Part shown: positions 21,135 through 32,800 of the stretch, piece by piece
Layout: each line of letters begins with the position of its first letter
Numbering within the stretch: position 1 is the first letter of the stretch
Source of the DNA: Phymatolithon calcareum
Lineage: Eukaryota; Rhodophyta; Florideophyceae; Hapalidiales
Direction of reading: 5' to 3'
DNA: 64,000 nucleotides
Assembly (NCBI GenBank): GCA_977006965.1
Contig: OZ345366.1
Location: forward strand, 1,984,001 to 2,048,000
Translations under genes and position numbers: made by a program
The notes under the pieces: generated by a model
What the model was told of the DNA's origin: nothing
Database searches by the model: none
The model's input: only the letters and a program-made list of their open reading frames with translations

Positions 21135-21203
21135 GTTATTCAGAAAACGACGAGTAATGTACAAGGCACGGGAATGACGGGGTGAATGCTTTGCGAAGAA
21201 TAT
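21135..21203 (-). pseudogene. panB leader fragment left at the duplication junction
   Basis: The minus-strand sequence matches the first ~23 codons of the panB leader at 255-323 (TTCTTCGCAAA, then CGTCGTTTTCTGAATAAC). The ATG has become ATA, and the frame stops at the junction with the beta-amylase upstream region. It marks the left breakpoint of the tandem duplication. Confidence 0.8.
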
Positions 21204-21784
21204 AGAGATGAGATGAGGTTGTGGCACTAGACGCTTCACTCGCCTTCACTGAAAGGACGCAGCCCACATGCAAGCATAGCGGTGCGGTTATCCGCGGATC
21301 AAGTGGGATTAGTTTTCGATCGCCGAGTCGCGAAGATCTAGCAATGAGAGGTCAGGATTTGCACTCCTTGGAGATCGCCAGAAGGAGCACGGGACTATAA
21401 AGAAAGGGGGACAACAATTGAATCTCTATCATACAGTACATGATACTGACTGTCAGTCAGACAGATTCCCAGATATCTCTGCCACTGCATGGGACAAATC
21501 ATACTAATTTAGTACTTTTATATTCTTATACTAGGGTACAGCAGTACCCTAGTACAATAAGATAAGAGTGGAACTATTATAACAGAGTCGACTGAAATCT
21601 TAGTCACCACTCGAGGGTATCTCATCCCAACCCCGCATTGATGAGTGGACATCGTAAAAATTTTATATCATGATAGCAGGCTATATCTCTAAATGTGCTA
21701 TAGGAGTTCTCGTGTTCACTTTTAATCGGTGCTTAAAATAGTGTTGTCGGCATTCCGCATGATCCGCCAGTTTCATACAGACGA

Positions 21785-22539
21785 TCAGCCCACCCGCTGA
21801 TGTCCCTCTCCAACGATTGAGCATTTTATCAAATTTTCCGATTCATAGTCACACTCTGAAAACCGGATACTGCCGCCACTGGAGACAGACACTTCTCTTA
21901 ATTTGTCGCCCTTGCGCGGCATCCAGTACAGCTTCCCGTCTTCCCTGTCATAATAGAATCGGGTATTGCTAATGACCTCAAAGGGAATCAGCGCGCAAAC
22001 ATTGTACCCCTCATTGTCGCTAATGGTCGGACAATAACAGCTCGTCGGGGACTTGCTGCTTACAAGAATGTTTCCGCGCCAAATATGGTTCAGAAGCCAC
22101 CGGGAAGCCTCTGATCCGTACTCTCCACGGAGAACATCGGAAACCACACCTGCGTCGGAGTCCTGCCATTTCGCATTGATACCATTCCCGAGGATTTGAA
22201 TCCCTCGACATTGTTGCAGCCATCGTATCAGACGGGAGGCCTTCGCGCGCCACTTGGTCCTGACGACGAGCTTTCCATTTCGCAACCGAATATCCCATCT
22301 TTCCTGATTCACAGTTGCCGATGTGGTCATGGGTACTTGTTCACCAAGCCACGAAACCGGGGATGGTGGGATGAGGCTGAGCTCTCCCAATTGAAGAGGT
22401 TCTGTCAGTGCCGAGGTTCGCCTATCGTCCATTGAAGCCCTGATTTCTGCAGCCTTATCCAAAATCTTTTCTTTGTGCGCCGACTGGTCATCGGTTGAGG
22501 AGAACATCCTTGATTTCATAAACGATCTTCCTTTATATG
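21785..22539 (-). CDS. Unknown protein, C-terminal exon (unit 2 copy)
   Basis: The frame is open from 22539 to the stop at 21785. An in-frame ATG at 22519 gives 244 aa if no upstream exon is used. It is the better-preserved copy: the segment MFSSTDDQSAHKEKILDKAA is hydrophilic and protein-like here, while unit 1 reads it partly out of frame. A predicted acceptor (TTCGATTCCTAG|CATAT) ends the upstream intron at 22540. Joining to the donor at 24600/24599 is phase-compatible. The fold and function are unknown. Confidence 0.5.
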
Positions 22540-22644
22540 CTAGGAATCGAAGAAGAAATGTATATTTTGCATTCTAAAAGCCAAGCCTCCAGCACGGCAC
22601 GTTGCCAACTTCCTCCGGCAAGGAAACACCAAGTTCGCCAACAC

Positions 22645-23850
22645 AATGAATAATTACGCTGTTCTGAGTTCTGTTGTTCAAATGACATATCCCAATAGCA
22701 GGTATGATAAACGCAGGTGGGAAAGCGTAGAGACGGGATCGTACGTTGCTCCGTCAAGACAACACCGAGTTCGCCAACACAATGAATAATTACGCTGTTC
22801 TGAGTTCTGTTGTTCAAACGACATATCCCAATAGCAGGTATGATAAATCCAGGAGGGAAAGCGTAGAGACGGGATCGTACGTTGCTCCGTCAAGGCAACA
22901 CCGAGTTCGCCAATAAAATGAATAATTACGCTGTTCTGAGTTCTGTTGTTCAAATGACATATCCCAATAGCAGGTATGATAAACGCAGGTGGGAAAGTGT
23001 AGAGACGGGATCGTACGTTGCTCCGTCAAGGCAACACCGAGTTCGCCAATACAATAAATAATTACGCTGTTCTGAGTTCTGCTGTTCAAATGACATATCC
23101 CAATAGCAGGTATGATAAATCCAGGAGGGAAAGCGTAGAGACAGGATCGTACGTTGCTCCGTCAAGGCAACACCGAGTTCGCCAATAAAATGAATAATTA
23201 CGCTGTTCTGAGTTCTGCTGTTCAAATGACATATCCCAATAGCAGGTATGATAAATCCAGGAGGGAAAGCGTAGAGACAGGATCGTACGTTGCTCCGTCA
23301 AGGCAACACCGAGTTCGCCAATACAATGAATAATTACGCTGTTCTGATTTCTGTTGTTCAAATGACATATCCCAATAGCAGGTATGATAAATCCAGGAGG
23401 GAAAGCGTAGAGACAGGATCGTACGTTGCTCCGTCAAGGCAACACCGAGTTCGCCAATAAAATGAATAATTACGCTGTTCTGAGTTCTGCTGTTCAAATG
23501 ACATATCCCAATCGCAGGTATGATAAATCCAGGAGGGAAAGCGTAGAGACAGGATCGTACGTTGCTCCGTCAAGGCAACACCGAGTTCGCCAATACAATG
23601 AATAATTACGCTGTTCTGAGTTCTGTTGTTCAAATGACATATCCCAATAGCAGGTATGATAAATCCAGGAGGGAAAGCGTAGAGACAGGATCGTACGTTG
23701 CTCCGTCAAGGCAACATCGAGTTCGCCAATACAATGAATAATTACGCTGTTCTGAGCTCTGCTGTTCTGGGAAAGCGAAAAGCCAGGTCAGCAGTTTTCA
23801 CGGTACGTTGTCAAGTTACTCCGTCAAGGCAACACCGAGCGCGCCAATAC
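22645..23850. repeat. 136-bp minisatellite, eight units plus one shorter unit
   Basis: AATGAATAATTACGC recurs at 22645, 22781, 22917, 23053 (one base changed), 23189, 23325, 23461, 23597 and 23733, exactly 136 apart, then at 23851 after a 118-bp variant. Units differ at only a few positions. Because 136 is not a multiple of three, overlapping 91-codon frames appear in every pair of units; these are by-products. Unit 1 has only two diverged copies here, so the array expanded after the duplication, inside the predicted intron. Confidence 0.92.
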
Positions 23851-23934
23851 AATGAATAATTACGCTGTTCTGAGTTCTGCTGTTCTGATATCTGCTGTTC
23901 TGAGTTCCGCTTTTCTGCGTTTTGCTGTGCTGCA

Positions 23935-24309
23935 GAATTCTATATGGCTCGAAAATAAAACCTTCAAATTGCGCTGACCCAGGATTTGTGGAGACCTTTT
24001 TTATTTTGTGAACCTTGCACACTGTTCATCACTCATGTAATCCATACTAGATCCACATCCACGTGCACTTCCACGCTTATTCCCTGTTGCAAATGTTTCT
24101 CGCAAACGATACCCATGGCCTCTTGCCAACGGCATAGTTGCCCGCATGCGTCTGCAGACGCGATGGTAACTTTTAAAATAAAAAATCTATATTTTTTCTT
24201 CTTCTTGCAGATGTTTGCACTTCCAACAGAGCTTCTGCATAAAAGAAGGTCTCCATAAATCCTGGACCAGCGCAATTTTAAAGTTTTATTTTAAAGCCAT
24301 GCAGAATTC
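23935..24309. mobile_element. Foldback/MITE-like element (unit 2)
   Basis: It is the unit 2 counterpart of 2015-2381. Its arms of about 62 bp run from GAATTCTATATGGCTC to GGATTTGTGGAGACC, with roughly nine mismatches to the reverse-complemented right arm. Confidence 0.7.
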
Positions 24310-26257
24310 ATGAGAAGGTAAGCGAAGGATTGTAGTGCAACGAAAAGTCTCTCAGGTGCAATGATAATTGACGAAGGGAGCTTCAATTAAACAGAAATTT
24401 AATCCAATCCATGCAGCATTCTGCTGAAATCTTAAAATTTCGCTGGTCCAGGATTTATTCTGTTCTGCGGAATTCTGTATGGCTCTAAAATAAAATCTTC
24501 AAATTACGCAGGTACAGGATTTTTGGAGTCCTTTTTATTTTGCAAACGTTGCAGAACAGCAGAAGAGAATTCTGCAGAATTCTCAAGCAGGAAACTCACC
24601 CTTGTCTTGCAGTACTTGTTTCCCTATGCCTTTCACAGCAGTCAATTCGGTATTCATCGTCATATGCTGCTCTTTCAAAATAATTTTGCGTTGTATAGCC
24701 GATTGGTCGATGACCTCGTCTTTAGCATTTCCAAACTGTTCAATCTACCTCGGTCAGAACGGAGACCTTAATTTCATGAGGTATTGAATAAGCGGTAATT
24801 TGAAGGTGCACTGAGGAGGACTATCTGCTGTTCCATCGGCACCGCCTCATAACAAGATTCCTAGACTGTATATTCCTACGGCGCCAATGGAGCTCCGCAT
24901 TTTGCCCGACGTCTGCAAAAAGCCCCTTGTCGCCAACTGATAGGACTACATAAAGAGCTTCGAACATAGCGCAACCATCATCGGTCACTTCTGCACTCCG
25001 TATGAGCCACGAGAAACCACGGTTCGCTTGTATCTGGCTAACTCGAACATGTAGAACTGTAGCTTGAAACTAGTTTTGCACCTAGAACATCTCCGCCATA
25101 GCGCAAAAAGAGTCCCAGCCCAAGAGGCGGCCTCTTAGAGGCCTATCACTTCTCCGTCCTCAATGACAGCCCGAGTGTACAGCGGCTTCAGATGGGCATT
25201 GTATTCCTGCGATGATCTATGAGCACTATTGAGCGTGACAGAGCGGAAGGCGATATTAGATGTCTTATTAGTATCGACATTCGAAAGGATACGCTGTGGT
25301 GCGCCAAGCTCACAGTCATCCACATCATCATCTACCACGTAAGCAATTAATCCAATCGTGGCATGCCCGAGATATTACGGGAGGAGCACAATTATGGGCT
25401 CTCGTTGAATCATTCCTCGTTCCTTTCCGTCACCCACGAAATAAGTTTTCTTCGAATCAAGCTGTTACTTTTGCATGTCAAAGGCTCACAAGTATTCGGG
25501 CTACATTTACAGTTGTTTAGTTTGATCCCATAATGGGTAACACCTCACTACCATATGTGGACTTGAAATCACTGTTAGCCATTTTGTCTCAATGCTTTGT
25601 TCATGGGGCGGTTGGCAAGAATCCACCTTGCACAGCTGAGACCCTACTTAAGCGGAAAGATTCCGCCAACCTTACAAAAACTCAGATTTCCACAAGAGTT
25701 CAAGGTCCGCGCCTGAAAGGGACGCTCAAGTTTATAGGTGGACGCTCTGCTTTCAGACGTAAGTTTATTGGACGACTGGGCGCCAAGACTGTAGACGAAT
25801 TATGCCGAGAGAAACCACTAGACTTAATCAAATTTCTGAACAATGAGAAGCTGTTTTCAAACAGTTTCCGATCTTTCCACAATAAAGAAAGAAAGAAATG
25901 AGCCCAGATTTCTGCACACTCTTGGTGACACAATGCCGTCGGCACGCTCGCGATGTAACTTGTTCGCCTAGACGAATTTTAAAGTGCTGCTTGAAAGGCG
26001 AAACCGCCTTGGCAATGAACTCCACACTTACCTTGTAGATCAGATGTCTGCTTTGCGCTCTTGTGAATCCTCACCCATGTCGCACACCTCGGCCTTGCGA
26101 TCGGTATCGCAATGACTATCCGCCGATTCCCCGCATCTAGAGTAGACACTCATGTTTCCGACCGCTTTTGAATGACCACTTGCGAAACTAAAGAAGAAGA
26201 AATGTAGATTTTTATTTAAAAGTTACCAACGCATCAGCAGACGCTTGGGGCAACTTC
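24137..26257. repeat. Pair of ~70-bp inverted repeats resembling intron 3' ends
   Basis: The arm at 24137-24209 reads GTTGCCC...TGGTAACTTTTAAA...TCTATATTTTTTCTTCTTC and ends in TTGCAG. The arm at 26188-26257 is its reverse complement with scattered mismatches and ends, on the minus strand, in TTCTTTAG. Unit 1 has the pair near 2200-2283 and 4085-4160. The minus-strand arm coincides with a predicted splice acceptor. Confidence 0.5.
24310..24408 (+). mobile_element. Short retroposon with ATCCA-type tail (unit 2)
   Basis: It is a 99-bp block between CCATGCAGAATTC (24297-24309) and CCATGCAGCATTC (24409-24421), a 13-bp target duplication with one mismatch. The same insertion as at 2382-2480, so it is older than the tandem duplication. 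Confidence 0.75.
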
Positions 26258-27100
26258 GCAATGTCCAGACTTTCGTCTAAAGTGATATGCGGCTAGAAGT
26301 TGCGACCCAGTATGGAAGGGTACCAAAATCTACATCTAGTATTTCCTCGGGCCTCGAGGGGGAAAAATACTACACTGTACTGTGTCACGCGGAGTCAGCA
26401 TACCGTGACTCAGGATGCGATTGTTGAGCAAGAGTGATTCAGGTTACCTTGGTCTTGACTGCTTGAAACTTGGCCAGAACTTCATCGAGTGCTCTCCTCG
26501 TAAAGGCACATTCCTCTAATGATAGCTTATCTTTCGACAACCCGAGCTTGACATCTTGTATTGCCTCCCTGCTGGTTGCTCCTGTCAGTTTCATAAGCTT
26601 TAAGGTGCTCATAGGCGGAAATGAACCAAATGTCCACTTAATGGGTAGTGCTCTGTATCTTCTCGACTTGAAGCACAGGTGCGGTTGCGATAATAAAGGT
26701 GCTGTTGCTTGGTACGTTCCTGCAGCGGTTGGTGCTGCGAGGATTGAAGTTGAAGAAAAGTGGAGAGCGTGCTTTGCTCTGTCCTTTATTGAAAGTTGGA
26801 CTAAAGTCCACTACTTGAAGAGAAACAAGTGAAATTGGCTGTGCGGTTACACCCACAGCAGAACTATGAAAGGCACCCAGCATTGATACAGCGCATCGAA
26901 CAGTTACCGTAATTGGTAACAAGATGACTGTTGCGGAAATTTGTTCTCCATCTTGGGTGGTAGTTTTCAAGAGGTTCATAGAAGGAACAGGAAACGAGAA
27001 TTCAAAGGCAATTACAAAGTTCATGCGAATTCTTCCGAATCGGGTTGAGAGGAAAAAAGTGTTTCCGTTCGGGAAGCACTGGTGTTCCAAATGAAGCACG
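24600..27100 (-). pseudogene. Upstream exons of the unknown gene (unit 2)
   Basis: Blocks seen on the minus strand are about 26430-26700 (CFKSRRYRALPIKW, GATSREAIQD, FTRRALDEVLAK, ending AAG|GTAACC), about 26043-26188 (acceptor TTCTTCTTTAG; CDMGEDSQERKAD; donor CAAG|GTAAG), about 25135-25335 (QRILSNVDT, NSAHRSSQ), and about 24600-24830 (TELTAVKGIG; donor AAGG|GTGAGT). An Arg codon of unit 1 is TGA here in the second block, and a 34-nt insertion near 24725 shifts the last block, so this copy is probably dead. A 153-codon frame at 26638-27099, deleted from unit 1, may be a further exon. The function is unknown. Confidence 0.4.
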
Positions 27101-28794
27101 AAGTGAGAGCCTGCGGAAGAAACGGCTCAAGCGAATCATAGCCCATGATACGCAGCAGGTGCTTCAAAGCAGATCAAAGCTGCGCAAAGTACAGTTCACT
27201 AGTCCCTTTTAGTATTCTACGGCCACTTTCTACTGTAATCATCGTCCTTCAATAATAAAGAATGCTTATTCCCGTGGTGTCTATTTGACTGAAATTTTCC
27301 CACAATTTAGGGAATCAGATTCATTTAATTTTTTCGTCATGAGAGCTACTCGCTGTCGAGGACGTCAAGAGTGGCAAGCTCATAGATGACTTCAACATAC
27401 TTAGTGCAGCAGTTCCTAACCGTTGAAGTGTCGCAAATGTATATTGTGGCACTGTCAAGCCTATTACATGCGGAGCACACGAGTGTCGACGACTTGAATT
27501 TTCTAACTCTGCAGTTGTTTTGTAAGACAAATGTAGTCATCATGACATCCGCAGTCATCCTTTTCTTTCTCTTAAGATTGAAGAGGCTTCCAAAACCGCT
27601 TTCGAATGCAAATGTACATTCTGTGGAGACTGAAGGTCGGCAAGTAATGAGCGCGCCATATTTTGTTGATTAGTTGCTCGCCCGACACTTCAGAATACCT
27701 TCGCTGCCTCATGTGCTGCTGACGCTTCGCACGGGCACCAGAGAATAAGAGCCAGCTAACAACCACGAAAATTGCCATAAGAGATTGATGACCCCTATGA
27801 ACTATAGCCGCTCTTGTTGATTTTCTGCGGATTCAGCATTCGTCAAGTATGAATCGGCACATATAATGTGCCTTGCGCCGAAGTATGCGGCCACAAACAG
27901 CACAAAACTGCTATATGGTGGACCATCTCGCCTTCAAAATCTCTTTGACACAGTGCGCTTTCTGTGTTCATTCGAGGCATCGACAGAATCTTGACCAAGC
28001 GACCGGCGGTACTGCGCAGACTACATGTCCCCCTTTTCACTTGGTTGCACTCTGAATGAAATCCACCCGAGGCATTAGGCCACAGTATCTTATGTTTTGA
28101 AGAAGAAGGGTCGGGGAGATACTTTTTTAGGCAGGTAGACTTCTAGAAATTGCTCTAAGCGCCGAACTCAACCCTTGCCATTAGGAAAGTATTTCGAAAA
28201 GCTTAATCAGCTCTATCACCGTAGTCTCTTTTCGTCCCGTTCTTCTCAGCTTAGCGGACGTCCAAGCAACAAGTTTTCTCTGGTGAATTTGAGGAAACAT
28301 CGTCATCACGCAATCGTACTTCGTATGATTTCTAATACCACCATTTTCGGATACGAAGTCTCCGTTTAAAGTGCGACGTTTCGAGAACTGAGGAGCATCG
28401 TCCGTCAAATGGACATAGAGCTTTCCGCTTGTATCATGGCACCCCATGAGCGCCAGTATTCGGCCCGCAGTCGGGCGTGATGACAACAAGTTCCCGGTGC
28501 GATGGTTGGTCCCAAGGGCGCTGCAACACGAAGGCGAGAGAGCTCGGAAGAGGGAGTTCAGAGCTTCTGAAGGTTGCATCGAAGCTTTTTTGCCCTTCTG
28601 AGGAGCATCTGATCGCGACTATAGACGATAAAAGGCGTTTCGTGATGAAGATTGACGAAGATGAGCACTGTAAGCAGGCCTGAGCGGTACCGCGCTTCGC
28701 CAATGTTGGCGCAGTTCAAACTTCTGAACGTCTGAAATGTCATCGTCAGCGTTACGTGCCTTGATGTTGACAATATTTACTGTCTTAAGGACCT

Positions 28795-29174
28795 TGCTGA
28801 CCCCAATATTGGCCGTCTTGTTGATTGAATAGGCTGGAACGTGCCGAAGGAATCATTGCTGTTACTATCATACCCAGCGCATCCGGTTGCTTGCCGATGT
28901 CGCCAGGTTGGCGGTGTACCGTTTACAAATTCGCCGACGAAGGCAGATCTCCAATAGAGTTATATTTTTTAATTGTCCCCTCGTTTAGTTAGTCTTACAG
29001 TGAGCTGGGTGCTGCTCACAAGAGCTCCGGCAAAACCTAGCGCTAGTTTATATAGTATCCTACTTCGACCTTCGGCGAGAAGGAAGGCAGCTCACCGTCC
29101 GCGACAAAGAGCCCCCAAAACGAAAACAAAAAACATTCCCCATCTTTCTCTCTTCGTCCTTTTTCTCCCCCACA
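28795..29174 (+). repeat. Gypsy 5' LTR
   Basis: It starts TGCTGACCCC and ends CTCCCCCACA. A primer-site candidate TGGTACCCCCAGCAGG begins two bases downstream (29177), consistent with pairing to a tRNA 3' end. Confidence 0.93.
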
Positions 29175-29195
29175 TTTGGTACCCCCAGCAGGGCC

Positions 29196-29777
29196 ATGGC
29201 GCCTCCGAGTGAGCTCCTGACATACAATGGCAAGACCGACGCCAGGAAGTTCTTCTACATCTTCGAGAACATAGTCCAAAAAGAAGCCTCCGTCGAGGAG
29301 AAGGCTGAGCGAGTCGTTCAACATCTGACCGAAAAGGCCTTCGACTTCTACTACGACAAATTTGTCAGCGATGACACCCCTACTCCTGAATCCAAGGACT
29401 ACGCTCTCGTGAAAGCAAGCATCCTCGCCGAGTTTGCTCCGCGTCGCAGCCAAGAATCCATCATGCGTGAAGCCGTCACACTCAAGTACACCGGAGGTGA
29501 CGTTGACGCATTCGTTTACAAAGCTGAAAAGCTCTATGGTGAAGCCAAGTTCAACAAGTCCGCAATGCGCGGTCTCCTCCGTGATGCCATTTCATCCTCT
29601 CCGTCTCTTTTCCAGTTTTTTCTGCTTCGGGGAGCATCTTCCTTTAATGAGATCAAGGACGCTTGTTCCAGCTATGCCGAAGGACAAAAGATGATCCATC
29701 GTACTGGACACAACGCCGCTCCCGCCGGTGTCGTACATGGAGCAGGTCCGCATGTTGCCTTCCAGTCTGACGCATAG
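29196..29777 (+). pseudogene. Gypsy gag (capsid part)
   Basis: The frame runs 193 codons from ATG 29196. It is helix-rich, ending in a TAG at 29775, after which the same frame stays gag-like (KKIDKLCDQMSELA). Two CCHC zinc knuckles follow in another frame at about 29873-29990 (C-X2-C-X4-H-X4-C twice). Either the TAG and frameshift are inactivating, or the nucleocapsid is reached by recoding. The ATG sits just after the primer site. Confidence 0.75.
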
Positions 29778-29859
29778 AAGAAGATCGACAAACTCTGCGA
29801 TCAGATGAGCGAACTCGCCTTAGTCATCTCCCAGAGAAAAGAAGTTTTCCAGCCTGGTG

Positions 29860-32800
29860 GTCGCCCCAAAATTGCAGCTATTGCAAGGCTGAGGGTCACG
29901 TGTCCACCCAGTGCAGGGACAACCGTATGAAGGAGATGAAGTGCCGCTTTTGCAAGAAGTGGGGGCACAACGAAGTTGCCTGCTACTCCAAGCAGCGTCA
30001 TGAAATCGACCAAGCCATAGCTCGTCAGAAGCAGCGCCCCCAGGCACATCCGGTTCCTCAAGAAGGAGCTTTTCCGCCTGCAGAGAATAGGAACGTTCTT
30101 ACTCTCGCTCCAGATGTAGTCTCTCCCGAGGAGTGTGAGTCGGACAACAACCAGGACATCGCCGCCGTCAAGCGTACTGCGGATGGCGAACCGCGTCCCA
30201 AGAACCCTCGTCTAGAGGGGGAAGATGAGCCGATGCAAGTTTCTCGCTCACCAACTACCCTTCCCTCCGTCCAAAAGACTATCCCGAGTCGTGTGGCGAG
30301 GAAGATGAAGAAAAAGCCAACCCGTAAAGCCGCGAGGAACACCGCGGCCAAACAGCTTGGCAGCCGTGTTGAGAAGTACGACTTGATGTCTAACCTCGCT
30401 CAAGCCCCCACCGGTCTCTCCTTCGGGCAACTACTTCGTGGAGATGCAATTGAGGCTCGAGGGGATCTTCAGAAACTCATCTCTCGCCGCAGTCAATCGA
30501 AGAAAACAACCAACGTTCAAATCATTGACACAGAGAAAATGGTGGCACCTGTCAAGCTTGCCAATCGCCACGTGTTTGCCAAAGTTCAACTCAGCAACCG
30601 GGATGTGTCTGCCCTTATCGACACAGGCGCAATCCCCAACGTGATGTCCGGCGAGCTCGCCAAGCAGCTTCACATAAGCCCCACCCATACCCGACGCAGG
30701 CTTGAGGACTACTCCGGGGACACAGAAGACTGCCTTGGTATTGCTGAAGAAGTCGCAGTTACCTTCGACAGCGTCCGCGTACCCATCACGTTCCTCGTCT
30801 CTGCGAGCTCGACATACAATCTAATCATCGGTATGCAGACTCTTAAAAAGCTCAGGACCAAGATGGACATCGGTCGCAGCATCGTTACCATAAAATACGG
30901 TGGATCTAAGGTCAAGCTCAACCTTATCCATGAACCGCGCGAGGCTGACTCCACCGATGACGAAGAGTTTACTTCGGAGTCGGAGAGTGATTCTGATTCC
31001 AGTTCAGACTCCGATTCATACATTTACCACGTCTTCGGTTTGGATGACGAAGATGATGGAATGGTTCTCGCACTGAATGAGGTTGGCGTCGAGAACGACC
31101 AACCTGTAGAAGTGCCTATCATCTACCAGAATACTACCCACCTTGACAATGAATCCCGAAAAAAGCTCATTAACCTGCTCCAGACTCACGACATAGTTGC
31201 TGAGTTACTTGATGACCTCCGCCCGTCCACTGTTCCAACCACAAATTCGTTCTCTCTTACCTCCGACAACCCTATCTATCATCGTGCTCGTCGTCTTCCT
31301 CCGGTACACAACGCGATTGTCAAAAACGAAGTCGAGCGCATGCTTGATGCCGGTATTATCCGCCCTGCAACCTCCGCCTGGTCCTTTCCTGTCGTCATTG
31401 CGAACAAGTCAGATGGTATGCCGAGGTTTTGTGTCGATTTCAGGAAATTGAACAAGCTCATGACTCCTGATCGATGGCCACTACCCCGTCCTGATGAGAT
31501 TATCGAGGATCTCTCAGGAAGTACCGTGTTTTCTACCGTTGACCTTTTCAGCGGGTTCTGGCAGATAAAAATGGCCGATGCTTGTAAGGAGAAGACGACA
31601 TTCGTGCGCAAGTACGGAACATTTCAGTTCGAGGTCATGCCCTTCGGCCTAATGAACGCGCCCGCCACAGTCCAGCGCATGATGGACCAGCTTTTTCAGG
31701 GGATGGATTTCGTGCGCGTGTACCTTGACGATATTGTTTTCCATTCCAAGAACTTTACCGAGCACTTCCAACACCTTGAATCCATGTTCAAGAAGCTCGC
31801 CAAGCATGGTCTGCGTATGAAGATGAAAAAGTGTCAGTTCATCCAAAGCTGCTTCAAGCTTCTTGGCCACGTCGTTGACAAAGACGGTATTCAGGTGGAT
31901 TCAGACAAGATTGAGTTAATTAAGAACGCCCCCCCGGCCGACGACACGCACGGAGCTGAGGTCTTTCCTGGGTCTTGCTTCGTACTACCGACGTTTCATC
32001 AACAGATTCGCAAAGATCGCGCGTCCACTCCACGAGAAGACGTCCGTCAACGTCGACTTTGAATGGACCGGCACCATGGAGGAGGCTTTCGAACATCTTC
32101 GTGACGCGCTCTGCCAGGCCCCGATCCTCGCTTTTCCGGTTATGGAAAAGCCTTTCATTGTCGCAACTGATGCCTCATCGCAATCAGTTGGAGCAGTCCT
32201 ATCGCAACTTGATGATGACGGTCGTGAACATCCAGTTCAGTACGGCAGTCGCACTCTCACTCCAGCTGAGCGCAATTACAGCACTTTCGAGCGCGAGGCC
32301 CTCGCCGTCGAGTTCGCTTTTAAGAAGTTCAGACACTTCCTCTTATCCAACCGAGTTGTGCTCTTCTCCGACCAGCAAGCACTTCAGCATACCTTCAACA
32401 AGGAGGACTCCCATGGGAGGATTGCACGGTGGCTATGTTTGCTGGCAGACTATGACTTCGAAGTGCAGTACCGACGGGGAAAAGCGAATGGGAATGCTGA
32501 CTACTGTTCACGGAGCCTGCACAAACGGGACTGTCACAAACCGGAACCTTGGGCATTCGTTTCTTCCCCTGGGACGGTCGAAGAGTCACTTGCAGATGTA
32601 GCCAAGTACCTTGAGACGTTCCAGGGACCGGGAAACAAGCCACCGGGATACTCAAGAGCCGTAAAGAAGAAAGCTGAGAACTTTATTGTCGCTGGATCGA
32701 AGCTGTTTCGGCGCACGAAGAAAGGTGACGGTATATCCCGAATGTTCAAAACAGGGAAGGGATCATCACTTCGCTTCATGATGACATCGGACACTGGGAC

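Noticed and set aside
22533-23709. Series of 91-codon frames in the 136-bp array
   Set aside because: The period is not a multiple of three, so each frame crosses units in different phases. This is chance openness of the repeat unit.
22645-23850. Array could look like a CRISPR
   Set aside because: Whole 136-bp units repeat with no unique spacers, the genome is eukaryotic, and no cas genes are present.
25533-25901. A 122-codon plus-strand frame in unit 2
   Set aside because: It lies opposite the decayed minus-strand gene, is mostly deleted in unit 1, and has no recognisable domain. A small real protein cannot be fully excluded.
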